Assembly (NCBI GenBank): GCA_021399405.1
Contig: JAAFKL010000227.1
Span: forward strand, 1 to 15,105
Source: Candidatus Heimdallarchaeota archaeon
GTDB taxonomy: Archaea > Asgardarchaeota > Heimdallarchaeia > Heimdallarchaeales > Kariarchaeaceae
Reading direction: 5' to 3'
DNA: 15,105 nucleotides
A program made the position numbers and the translations under genes. Positions within the stretch are counted from its first letter, which is position 1. The number at the start of each line of letters is the position of its first letter. This document shows, one piece after another, positions 7,072 to 15,023 of the stretch. The notes under the pieces were generated by a model. It was not told where the DNA came from. It worked only from the letters and a program-made list of their open reading frames with translations, and made no database searches.

Positions 7072-7587
7072 TTATATACGAAAGCTTTCATGATAAAAAT
7101 CATCAATTACCACACCCATCATTTGTGAAATAAGATATGGAAAATTCTGGACACCAGTGATACGATATACATCATTTATGCTTAATATTTTCTTATCTAT
7201 AGTTAAGACAAGTTTCTTATCCGCATCATGAAATTCAAATGTTTGAGCTCGATTTGAAGGTGTACAATAATAATTATCACCAGATATAGTAAGAGTGATA
7301 CCTTCTTGTGTGATTTTAACGGTAGCAATTTCTTCATCTAGTGTTCCGACAAGTGAGTATGTATTGTCAATTTGACCACGAATAACAGAGCCCAATCCTA
7401 CATTATCATCATCTGCTACCCTTCTGAACCGATATTTACCTCGAGTAGTCGCAGTTTTGCCTGTTATATGATAAAGTTCATTTTTCTTATTATGACTCAA
7501 TATTTTATATCCATTTATCTTCTTGTCTTGTACGAGAACAGTTGTATTTTGGTTTGGCTCTTTCCCAAATTTAAATTTAAAAGGCAA
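7072..7587 (-). CDS. Small beta-rich protein, possibly LURP-one/tubby-C-terminal-like
   Basis: This is a 171-residue soluble protein with no signal peptide or membrane segment. After a basic, Lys-rich N-terminus (about 1-25) it reads as alternating short beta strands (YKILSHNK, ELYHITG, YRFRRVAD, YSLVGTLD, ATVKITQEG, LTLTISGDNYYC). It ends in KKILSINDVYRITG, then FPYLISQMMGVVIDDFYHE. A strand-rich barrel closing with a hydrophobic helix and a VxIDDxxHE-type ending resembles the LURP-one-related/tubby C-terminal-like fold, whose members can bind phospholipids. This match is by pattern only and is tentative. The start codon is a TTG at 7587; an in-frame stop lies a few codons upstream and no ATG is available. 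It is divergent from cystathionine beta-synthase across a 120-bp spacer. Confidence 0.72.
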   Translation of the reverse strand: MPFKFKFGKEPNQNTTVLVQDKKINGYKILSHNKKNELYHITGKTATTRGKYRFRRVADDDNVGLGSVIRGQIDNTYSLVGTLDEEIATVKITQEGITLTISGDNYYCTPSNRAQTFEFHDADKKLVLTIDKKILSINDVYRITGVQNFPYLISQMMGVVIDDFYHESFRI

Positions 7588-7707
7588 CAGGATAAGGAAT
7601 TTTAATTAAAAAATAAACATATGGGAGGGATTTTCAATTAAATCTCGAAATTCAGTCGCGTTGATACATATGTTGATGTTTATTAAAGATAAAAAAAAAT
7701 CATATTT
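7588..7707. promoter_or_regulatory. Divergent spacer with TATA-like box for cystathionine beta-synthase and an 8-bp inverted repeat
   Basis: The plus strand has TTTATTAAAG at 7679-7688, centred about 25 nt before the GTG at 7708, consistent with a leaderless transcript. AACATATG at 7616-7623 and its reverse complement CATATGTT at 7667-7674 flank the centre of the spacer. Each copy lies near the promoter of one of the two divergent genes, so they may be regulator sites. No ribosome-binding site is obvious before the GTG. Confidence 0.4.
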
Positions 7708-9090
7708 GTGAACGAGGTAAATCCTCCAAAAGCAGTAGATTCAATAGTTGACACCATTGGAAATACACCGATGATCAAAACTACTACATTTTCTGACCTA
7801 AAAGGTAAATATTACGTTAAAATGGAATCTTTTAATCCAGGAAGATCAAGTAAGGATAGGATCGGAATTACTATTGTAAATCGTGCTGAAAAAGAAGGAT
7901 TATTAAAACCTGGAGGTACTATTGTTGAAGCAACATCGGGAAATACAGGTCTTGGGTTAGCTTTGATTGGTATCCAGCGAGGATACAAAGTTATTCTAAT
8001 CATGCCAGACAAGATGAGTCCTGAAAAGATGAATATTGTCAAGGCAATGGGATGCGAAGTGGTAGTTTGCCCTACTGAAGTTGAACCCGACGATCCTCGA
8101 TCCTACTACTCAGTCTCCAAAAAAATAGCAAACGAAACACCTGGTGCTTTCTTCGCGAATCAATATCATAATGATGCAAATCCTGAAGCTCATTATCTAT
8201 CAACGGGTCCTGAAATTTGGAAACAAACTGAAGGTAAAATTACTCATTTTGTTTCAGGGTTAGGAACAGGAGGTACAATCTCGGGAACTGCGAAATATCT
8301 CAAAGAGCAAAATCCAGACATAAAGATAATTGGGATTGACCCTCTTGGATCTATATTAGCTCATTTTCATAAATATCGCAATCTTGATATTAAGGCTAAG
8401 GGGTACAAAGTGGAAGGTGTGGGAGAAGATATAATTCCCACAAACGTTCATTTTGATTTGATCGATGAAGTTATTACAGTAAACGATAAGGAATCATTTG
8501 ATTGGACTTGGAAGTTAGCGAAAGAAGATGGTATGCTCGTTGGTGGATCAAGTGGTCTAGCTGTCTCTGGAGCTTACAAATATTTTGAAAACAATAATGA
8601 CGAAAATACTTTTGCAGTGATTTTACTACCAGATACAGGTGAGAGATACTTAGGAAAAGTATTCTCAGAATCATGGCTTCGATCCAATGGATTTCTACCA
8701 GAGGTAACATCTATTAAACAATTACTAAGTTCAAAAACTGCCAATTTACCACCCTTAATCACCCTAACTCAAAATGATACGTTGAACGATGCTTTTGACA
8801 AAATTCAAAAATTCAAAATTAACCAAATTATAATCGAAACCCAAGATAAATACATGCAAATCTTAACCAAATCTGAAGTATACAATTTAATTTTATCTGA
8901 TGTTTCCTTTGAAACAAAGATTTCTGAACTCTCATTGGAGGAATTGGATCTTGTTGACATCACAATGGAATACGAGGAACTTAAAAAAATTCTTGTCAAA
9001 AAAGAAGTTATTTTGATTACAGATAGGGATTCTCCCCTTGGGATAATAACTCGTCAAGACTTAATTGATAATACTAATTTTCGAAGTTAA
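7708..9090 (+). CDS. cbs: Cystathionine beta-synthase with C-terminal CBS-domain pair
   Basis: The 460-residue PLP enzyme condenses homocysteine with serine to cystathionine, the first step of reverse transsulfuration. The catalytic fold-type II domain is about 10-325. It has IGNTP at 17-21, the Schiff-base Lys49 in SSKDR, the substrate loop EATSGNTG (74-81), the phosphate loop GTGGTISG (186-193), and GGSSG near 280. DPLGSIL and KVEGVGEDIIP match CBS better than cysteine synthase, which is the main alternative. The last about 125 residues form two CBS (Bateman) motifs, which bind adenosyl ligands; in animal CBS they respond to S-adenosylmethionine. The N-terminal heme domain of animal CBS is absent. 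The start is GTG with a TATA-like box about 25 nt upstream. The next gene downstream encodes the enzyme for the second step. Confidence 0.92.
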   Translation: MNEVNPPKAVDSIVDTIGNTPMIKTTTFSDLKGKYYVKMESFNPGRSSKDRIGITIVNRAEKEGLLKPGGTIVEATSGNTGLGLALIGIQRGYKVILIMPDKMSPEKMNIVKAMGCEVVVCPTEVEPDDPRSYYSVSKKIANETPGAFFANQYHNDANPEAHYLSTGPEIWKQTEGKITHFVSGLGTGGTISGTAKYLKEQNPDIKIIGIDPLGSILAHFHKYRNLDIKAKGYKVEGVGEDIIPTNVHFDLIDEVITVNDKESFDWTWKLAKEDGMLVGGSSGLAVSGAYKYFENNNDENTFAVILLPDTGERYLGKVFSESWLRSNGFLPEVTSIKQLLSSKTANLPPLITLTQNDTLNDAFDKIQKFKINQIIIETQDKYMQILTKSEVYNLILSDVSFETKISELSLEELDLVDITMEYEELKKILVKKEVILITDRDSPLGIITRQDLIDNTNFRS

Positions 9091-9178
9091 AATAAGTGTA
9101 GTTACATAAATTGTACAAATATTATCACTCTAGTGATTTCTGCTAATTTATATAATTTTAATTTATTTGGAGATTATA
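9091..9178 (+). promoter_or_regulatory. Promoter region of the cystathionine gamma-lyase/synthase gene: TATA box, palindrome and ribosome-binding site
   Basis: A clear TATA box, TTTATATAAT, lies at 9147-9156, about 27 nt before the ATG at 9179. GGAG at 9169-9172 could be a ribosome-binding site. Ten bp before the TATA box is the palindrome ATCACT-CT-AGTGAT (9124-9137), overlapping the end of the 13-mer GTACAAATATTAT (9113-9125). The gene therefore has its own promoter even though it directly follows cbs on the same strand. Confidence 0.6.
9124..9137. promoter_or_regulatory. 14-bp palindrome, candidate operator
   Basis: ATCACT at 9124-9129 and AGTGAT at 9132-9137 are exact reverse complements separated by two bases. 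The position just upstream of the TATA box is where an archaeal activator, or a repressor blocking TFB, would bind. It would be a natural site for sulfur- or methionine-responsive control of the second transsulfuration gene; that role is inference. Confidence 0.5.
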
Positions 9179-10324
9179 ATGAAATATCGATTCGAAACAA
9201 ATGCAATTCATAGTGGTCAAGAGCCGGACAAAGAGACTGGGGCAGTCATACCTGCACTCCACTTAGCTTCGACATATAGGCAAGAACAAGTCGGAGAGCA
9301 TAAGGGCTTTGAATATTCACGAACCGGTAATCCCACAAGAAACAATCTTGAAGATCAAATAGCAGGCATAGAAAATATGAAGTATGGCCTCGCCTTTTCA
9401 TCAGGTTCAGCTGCAACCATGACTGTTCAGCAATTACTTCAAAAAGGCGATCATGTAATCAGTGGTGATGATGTCTATGGGGGTACATTCAGATTTTATG
9501 ATAAAGTTATGAGAAAATTTGGTGTGGACTATGATTTTGTTGATACCTCAGATATTGAAGTAATCCAGGAACATATCAAACCAAATACTAGAGTAATCTG
9601 GGTTGAAACACCAACAAATCCTTTGTTAAAAATTAATGATTTAGAAGAAATAGCTCAAGTTGGAAAAGAGAATGATTTACTGACGGTAGTGGATAATACA
9701 TTTGCTTCACCATACTTACAACAACCTGGAAATTACGGGATAGATATTGTTATGCATTCAACAACTAAGTACTTAGGGGGTCATTCTGATTTAGTTGGTG
9801 GAGTTCTTGTATTAAACGATGAAGAATTACTTGAAGAATTACGATTTATGCAGAATGCAAACGGTGCAGTCCCTTCCCCTTTTGATTGTTGGCTCCTAAG
9901 CAGAGGTATCAAAACACTTCCAGTAAGAATGGATCGTCATAGTGAAAATGCAGCCAAAATTGTTGAATTTTTAGAAACCCAGGATAAAGTCTCTAAAATT
10001 TACTATCCATTTTTAGAATCTCATCGTGACTCTAATATTGCTAAGAAACAAATGAAACTTGGAGGGGGAATGGTATCTTTTGATCTTCCCTCAGAGGCTG
10101 ATGCACATAAATTCCTGAAACATCTTAATATATTTTATTTGGCTGAATCATTGGGTGGAGTTGAATCATTGGCAGAGTATCCCCCAAGCATGACTCATGG
10201 ATCAATACCAAAAGAGCGAAGACATGAGATCGGAATCAATGATGGTTTGGTAAGATTAAGTGTAGGAATTGAAAATATCAATGATTTAATCGAAGACTTA
10301 TCAGGAGCCTTCGAAAAATTATAA
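9179..10324 (+). CDS. Cystathionine gamma-lyase / gamma-synthase (Cys/Met metabolism PLP enzyme)
   Basis: The 381-residue fold-type I PLP enzyme has the family landmarks. YSRTGNPT at 46-53 includes the PLP-phosphate-binding Tyr and Arg from the neighbouring subunit. SSGSAA lies near 80, VDNTFASP precedes the active site, and the Schiff-base Lys197 is in HSTTKYLGGHSD. The C-terminal segment (LAESLGGVESLAEYP, MTHGSIP, LVRLSVGIE) is close to cystathionine gamma-lyases. Lying 88 bp after cystathionine beta-synthase, it most likely cleaves cystathionine to cysteine, 2-oxobutyrate and ammonia, completing reverse transsulfuration. Gamma-synthase or O-acetylhomoserine activity cannot be excluded from sequence. 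The frame opens at a TTG at 9167, but ATG 9179 is chosen: it has a TATA box about 27 nt and GGAG about 7 nt upstream. It faces the solute-binding gene, with 17 bp between the ends. Confidence 0.92.
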   Translation: MKYRFETNAIHSGQEPDKETGAVIPALHLASTYRQEQVGEHKGFEYSRTGNPTRNNLEDQIAGIENMKYGLAFSSGSAATMTVQQLLQKGDHVISGDDVYGGTFRFYDKVMRKFGVDYDFVDTSDIEVIQEHIKPNTRVIWVETPTNPLLKINDLEEIAQVGKENDLLTVVDNTFASPYLQQPGNYGIDIVMHSTTKYLGGHSDLVGGVLVLNDEELLEELRFMQNANGAVPSPFDCWLLSRGIKTLPVRMDRHSENAAKIVEFLETQDKVSKIYYPFLESHRDSNIAKKQMKLGGGMVSFDLPSEADAHKFLKHLNIFYLAESLGGVESLAEYPPSMTHGSIPKERRHEIGINDGLVRLSVGIENINDLIEDLSGAFEKL

Positions 10325-10341
10325 TTCGATATTAAATAATC

Positions 10342-12651
10342 TTAATTTTTATGTTTTTTACGAATGACAAATGTGGCAATTCCAATTGACAATACTACAT
10401 AATTCGCATTTAATTTGAGTCCTACCGTTGGTGTATCATCACTTGAATCTATCTTATCTGAGCTGGTGTCAGAACTTAGGACGGTTACATCCACCGAATC
10501 TTCTAGAGGATTACCAAATGTGTCAAACAAGAGAATGATAAATTCATGGTTACCAACCTGTATATTATCTAAACTCAAAGTTACTAGTTGTCCACTATTC
10601 CAACCATCTGATTCAACCAAATTTCCATTTTGATAAATTTCGTAATGATCCGGATGACTACCATCCACCCTCCACGAGATTGTTTTACTACCAGATCCTT
10701 CTACAAATGTAATGTCAGAAGGTGAAGTCATTGATAGAAAGCTAGTCACCCCTGATGGATCAACATAGGTAATGTCGGTAGTAATTTCACCAGGCGTAGT
10801 TGTAGTCCCTGTACTAGTTGATGTATAACCGGGTGGTGCAGTATATGTAGGAGTTAAATCGAAATTCTGGGTGAATTCAGATTTCCTAACTAAGTCCCAT
10901 TCTTGTGCACTTACACTAATCAGAAGTGAATCGATACCAGTTACTGAAGCTCCAAACCCCCAGTGCGATTGTGGGTAGAGAATTGGTAAAACTGGTATCC
11001 ATTTGTAAAGTTCTGCTTGAATAGCTTTTGCTTTAAGAAGTCGGGCATCAAAATCTAGTTCACTCAGATATGATTGAATAAGATCTGCCACACTAGTCAT
11101 GGTCTCATCTAAATCGAAATTATAGAAGTTACCACAATCACCAGTATCACATCTTCCTGCTGCATCATAGAGACTTGATGGGTTCCAATCGAGTGCCCAA
11201 CCATATCCTACAAAGAAAACATCAAAGCCACCTTCTGAGTAAGATGGTGGTAGACCCCCAGCATAGCCAAATGTACGAGGGATGATTTCACCCCAACCTG
11301 TTGAGACGTGCTCTTTTACGCTAATTCCAATCTTTGGTAATTCAAGCACGTAATTTGCAGACCATTGATTACGTGCTGGATTGGTGTTTGGAGACAGAAC
11401 AGTAATCTCGAAGAAGTTTGTACTAAATGTTCCATCAGGATTTTCTGCACCAAGATCAGCATAATCAAAACCAGCCATTTCCATGTAATTTCTTGCAACA
11501 TTAATTGAGAAATTTCGAGGTACAAGAGTTGCATCCCATCCGAGAGCTGCAGCAGGCATTACAGTGGATGCAGGTAAAGCTAAACCTTCCATAATCTCAT
11601 CTACAGCAAAATTTCGATCCACTACATGAGTCATTGCTTTTCTAACATTTAACGCGGCCAACTCGGCAGCACTTGCGGATGCAACACCTGCCGGAGTTTG
11701 TAAACCAGTACCGAAGTATGGGTTTAGATGGTTAAGTGATATTTCTTGATGGGAAGGATCTCCTACAAAATCTTCAGCCACTCCAGAGAGTCCTGATAAT
11801 TCATTCAAACTAGGAACATATTGAGAATCTAAAATATCAATCAAACCACTTGCTAATGCAGAAATTGCTGCAGCTTTGTCTGCGATTTTCTGGAAAATAA
11901 TTTTATCAGCCCATACAGAATCAAATGCATAATAGAAGGGATTTGCTATCACAGTCACTATCTCATGAACATTATCAATATCTGAAACCATGAATGGACC
12001 AGCACTCACAACATCGTCCCCATTTGGATTATTCCATAAACAATCTTCAGCTATCCCCTGTTGACATCTCTCATAACGAGATCCAAAATATTCCTCGTCA
12101 ACAATTGGGAAGCTTAGTAGCCCAAATGGGAAAGCAAAGCTTTGGGAAAGTGTAAATTCAATATTTAAGTTATCTATTACATTTACCGAAGAGTTATCCA
12201 TGAACCCGATATATGATCCATAGGAATTTGTGTTAACTGCTGGGCTTAAGGCAACATGGAAAGAGAATTTTACGTCCCTTGTATCCAAAACATGACCATT
12301 GGAAAATCGAAGATTAGGTTTTAAAGTAAAGCTAAATGTTTTGCCGTCTGTACTAATCGCAGGCATGCTTTGAGCCAAATCGCCAACATAATCTCTAGCA
12401 TTAGCACTAGATCGTTTTACTAATCCAGCATAAACAGCAGAATTCCATTGTGCAGTCGCATATGAATCTGCAGTGTATACTGAGTATTCATCAAAATCAT
12501 AAGGCATTGCATATATTATAATATCGTCAGATGCCTGAGGCTCAACACTCGTTAGACCTCCAATATTTGAAGAAGCACCAATGAATAAAAGAACCATTAG
12601 AATATTTATTATAAGAAATCGGATTACCGGTCTCACAAGATAGAAGGGCAT
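10342..12651 (-). CDS. ABC-transporter family 5 solute-binding protein (oligopeptide-type), membrane-anchored, with Ig-like module
   Basis: The 769-residue surface protein would capture peptides or similar solutes (sugars and nickel are also known ligands of family 5). An uncleaved-anchor or signal-type hydrophobic segment lies at about 8-27, with no lipobox Cys. The SBP_bac_5 domain (about 40-600) includes FTLKPNLRFSNGHVLDTRDVKFSF, typical for the family and given here in part only as FSNG/DVKFSF. The only four cysteines, Cys196/Cys204 and Cys501/Cys506, probably form disulfides. A Thr-rich linker follows, then an Ig/FN3-like module (about 655-735: ISWRVDGSHPDHYEIY, NGNLVESDGWNSG, FDTFGNPLEDSVDVTV), a C-terminal membrane helix (about 745-762) and a basic KKHKN tail, so it faces outward. 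It is a tandem paralogue of the next upstream gene; no permease or ATPase gene is visible. Confidence 0.9.
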   Translation of the reverse strand: MPFYLVRPVIRFLIINILMVLLFIGASSNIGGLTSVEPQASDDIIIYAMPYDFDEYSVYTADSYATAQWNSAVYAGLVKRSSANARDYVGDLAQSMPAISTDGKTFSFTLKPNLRFSNGHVLDTRDVKFSFHVALSPAVNTNSYGSYIGFMDNSSVNVIDNLNIEFTLSQSFAFPFGLLSFPIVDEEYFGSRYERCQQGIAEDCLWNNPNGDDVVSAGPFMVSDIDNVHEIVTVIANPFYYAFDSVWADKIIFQKIADKAAAISALASGLIDILDSQYVPSLNELSGLSGVAEDFVGDPSHQEISLNHLNPYFGTGLQTPAGVASASAAELAALNVRKAMTHVVDRNFAVDEIMEGLALPASTVMPAAALGWDATLVPRNFSINVARNYMEMAGFDYADLGAENPDGTFSTNFFEITVLSPNTNPARNQWSANYVLELPKIGISVKEHVSTGWGEIIPRTFGYAGGLPPSYSEGGFDVFFVGYGWALDWNPSSLYDAAGRCDTGDCGNFYNFDLDETMTSVADLIQSYLSELDFDARLLKAKAIQAELYKWIPVLPILYPQSHWGFGASVTGIDSLLISVSAQEWDLVRKSEFTQNFDLTPTYTAPPGYTSTSTGTTTTPGEITTDITYVDPSGVTSFLSMTSPSDITFVEGSGSKTISWRVDGSHPDHYEIYQNGNLVESDGWNSGQLVTLSLDNIQVGNHEFIILLFDTFGNPLEDSVDVTVLSSDTSSDKIDSSDDTPTVGLKLNANYVVLSIGIATFVIRKKHKN

Positions 12652-12822
12652 ATTTTAATTTAAAAATTCGATCTAGAAATCATTTTGAATTGATAATGGG
12701 ATTTATTAATGTGACAATTGCTATAATATTTGTACTATAAATGTATTATATAATAAAATCGCTCGAATTCATATCAATTTGGCATAAAAGAATATTACAA
12801 ATATTATTACTTTAGCATAACA
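12652..12822. promoter_or_regulatory. AT-rich spacer between the two solute-binding-protein genes, with a 12-bp inverted repeat
   Basis: This 171-bp spacer should hold the promoter of the downstream paralogue, but many TATA-like stretches make the exact box unclear. ATAATATTTGTA (12723-12734) and its reverse complement TACAAATATTAT (12796-12807) form a perfect 12-bp inverted repeat with a 61-nt spacer. On the minus strand the copy at 12723-12735 extends to the 13-mer GTACAAATATTAT, also present before the cystathionine gamma-lyase gene. Confidence 0.45.
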
Positions 12823-14772
12823 CTAAGATTTACGTCTCATAAAGATATAACGTGGGATAATGGAAATTAAAATTATCGAGGTAACAACACTGGCAAATTT
12901 AATGTTTAATCCAGCATCATCACTATTTTCGGAATCGGTTTCAGTATTTGAGGAGGATGACTGAGTCAATGATGTGCTCACTGATGTTGTTGGTGAAAAT
13001 TCACCCGAACTTGTGGTAGTAGTTCCTGAACTTGTACTAGTAGTTGGTGAACCAGTAGTAGTAATTGTAGAACTAGAGCTCGTTGGAGGGATAAAATTAA
13101 ATGACGATTCTAACTGACTCCAATCAGCAACCAAATTGTAAATAGCCGTAACATTGAAACCACTCACTCGATTTGAATATCCTGCAAATTCTTTCTCGTG
13201 ATACAGCGGAAGTACTGGGAGATTATTATAAAATTCAAGTTGGAGATCTTTTGCAAGATTTTTACGAATATCATAATCTAACTCATCAAGTATATCTCGA
13301 CTCAGATTAGTTATTTCTGTTTGATTTCCATAAACATCAAAATTATAAAAATTATCGCAATTCCCGGTCACACAACTCCCTTCTGCAGAATAGGCATCAG
13401 ACCCTATAAAATCAAATCCCCAGCCATAACTCCCTGCATAAATATCAAATCCACCATCACCATATAATGGGACTAGATTAGGACCTGTTTGACCAAAAGT
13501 ACGTGGCACAACAACACTCCAACCAGTTGAAATCAATGTTGTTCCAATTCCAATTTTTTTGAGTTCATTGGCATATTGACTTGCAAATTGATTCCTATCC
13601 GGATTTGTATTGGCAGACAGAATTGTAACATCAAAAAAGCTATTGTTGAAAGTCATATCTACATTTTCACCACCAAGACTTGAATAATCAAACCCTGCAT
13701 CAGTCATTAGATTTCTTGCTGCTTGAACCGAATAATTCCTAGGTTGTATAGAACTATCGTGCAAAGTTGATATCACAGGAACGGGTGATGTTGCTAGATC
13801 TGCTCTACCATTACGGATATTTTCTACAATATTCTGCCGATTGGTGACGTGTGACATCGCCTTTCTTACAAGAAGGGATTGTTGATAATCGTCTGTTGTG
13901 ATGCCAGTATCAGGTATTAATTCGCCAGTACCAAAATATGGATGGATGTGATTCAATCCAAATTCAAAATGATTCAATCTGTGAACTGATTCTACATTAA
14001 CACCGATAATAGACTCATATGTACTTTGATCAACTGCATATCCACTATCAACAATATCAATTTCACCGTTAGCTAATCCTGATAGAGCAGCACTAGAAGT
14101 AGCGATGTACGAGAAAATTAATTTATCAACTTTGACAGTTCCGAAATTATAATTTGAATTTTTTATCAGCACGACGTGAGTAATATTGCTATTTAATTGA
14201 TCAAGTACAAATGGACCCGAGCCCATTGGATTAGATGTTCCACTTTCTTGATCTAAAATTGGAATTCCCAATAAATCTAAATAGAAGACATATTTTTCAT
14301 TCAGAAGAATTTGAATTGTATTAGAATCAACCACAGAAGCACTTGCCATTTTGCTTAAAATGCTATAAGAAGACTGTCCTTTTAATAAATTTAAACTGTA
14401 GACAACATCATTTGCGTCTAAGATGTTACCATTTGAAAAAATAAGATTTTGTTTTAATGTCACTGTAATAGTTAATCCATCAAGAGAAACATTTGGAAAA
14501 CTATCTGCTAATCTTAGTTCCCAATCAAAATTATTTGATGAGTTTCTTACATAAAGGGATTCGTAAACTGCTGCATTCCATAGATAAGTTGAATAAGAAT
14601 CTCGATTTATGACTGTCTCTCCTAAAATTATTGAATATGGGCTAGCATAGGTCACAACTGTCTCATTTACAGATAATGAGATAGATGAACTTTTACCATT
14701 GCTAATAATTGAAACAATCAAAAAAATAAAGATAAAAATAAGTAAAATTGAGCGAAAATTGATAAATTTCAC
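12823..14772 (-). CDS. ABC-transporter family 5 solute-binding protein, membrane-anchored paralogue with Ser/Thr stalk
   Basis: The 649-residue paralogue of the downstream protein shares its order and many segments, for example HPYFGTG, VRKAMSHV, PRNYSVQAARNLM, AGFDYSSLG, NTNPDRNQ and VVPRTFG. A hydrophobic N-terminal segment (about 8-26) is followed by the SBP_bac_5 domain (about 40-560). A strongly Ser/Thr-rich stalk comes next (about 563-625), then a C-terminal membrane helix (about 627-645) and basic MRRKS end. Its only two cysteines, Cys467 and Cys472 (CVTGNC), align with one pair in the paralogue; the Ig-like module and the second Cys pair are absent. Many N-x-S/T sites suggest a glycosylated cell-surface protein. 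The start is GTG at 14772, as an in-frame stop lies two codons upstream; a TATA-like box lies about 23 nt before it. Substrate unknown; peptides are likely. Confidence 0.9.
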   Translation of the reverse strand: MKFINFRSILLIFIFIFLIVSIISNGKSSSISLSVNETVVTYASPYSIILGETVINRDSYSTYLWNAAVYESLYVRNSSNNFDWELRLADSFPNVSLDGLTITVTLKQNLIFSNGNILDANDVVYSLNLLKGQSSYSILSKMASASVVDSNTIQILLNEKYVFYLDLLGIPILDQESGTSNPMGSGPFVLDQLNSNITHVVLIKNSNYNFGTVKVDKLIFSYIATSSAALSGLANGEIDIVDSGYAVDQSTYESIIGVNVESVHRLNHFEFGLNHIHPYFGTGELIPDTGITTDDYQQSLLVRKAMSHVTNRQNIVENIRNGRADLATSPVPVISTLHDSSIQPRNYSVQAARNLMTDAGFDYSSLGGENVDMTFNNSFFDVTILSANTNPDRNQFASQYANELKKIGIGTTLISTGWSVVVPRTFGQTGPNLVPLYGDGGFDIYAGSYGWGFDFIGSDAYSAEGSCVTGNCDNFYNFDVYGNQTEITNLSRDILDELDYDIRKNLAKDLQLEFYNNLPVLPLYHEKEFAGYSNRVSGFNVTAIYNLVADWSQLESSFNFIPPTSSSSTITTTGSPTTSTSSGTTTTSSGEFSPTTSVSTSLTQSSSSNTETDSENSDDAGLNIKFASVVTSIILISIIPRYIFMRRKS

Positions 14773-15023
14773 ATTTCATTAATGTTTTAATTATATTTAA
14801 ATTGAATCAAATATTAGTATTTTGTAGTTTCATATCGATTTCTAATTATTTTTAAGTTTAAACGAAAAAAAATTGTAAGGTTACATTGATTTAGGAGCTT
14901 TTGAAAAACAATAGTGATATTTTTCCAAGAATAAATTATTGGTAAATCTAGACTCTCCATATCATAGATTTTTTATTTATCGTCTTCTTATTTTGATAGT
15001 CAAAAATATTAATTGGTGACCGT
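14773..15023. promoter_or_regulatory. Divergent promoter region of the solute-binding protein and pyrB genes
   Basis: For the minus-strand gene, TTAAATATAA (14791-14800) is centred about 23 nt before its GTG, fitting a leaderless transcript. For pyrB, TTTTTATTTAT (14970-14980) lies about 49 nt before the ATG, giving a leader of roughly 24 nt that contains GGTGA (15015-15019), a plausible ribosome-binding site 4 nt before the ATG. A 7-bp inverted repeat (AAATCTA 14944-14950, TAGATTT 14965-14971) abuts the pyrB box. Nothing else was seen in the remaining AT-rich sequence. Confidence 0.45.

Noticed and set aside
11316..11534. Minus-strand frame inside the larger solute-binding protein, which might have suggested a frameshift
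   Set aside because: The main frame is continuous and aligns throughout with its paralogue, so this is an alternative-frame shadow.
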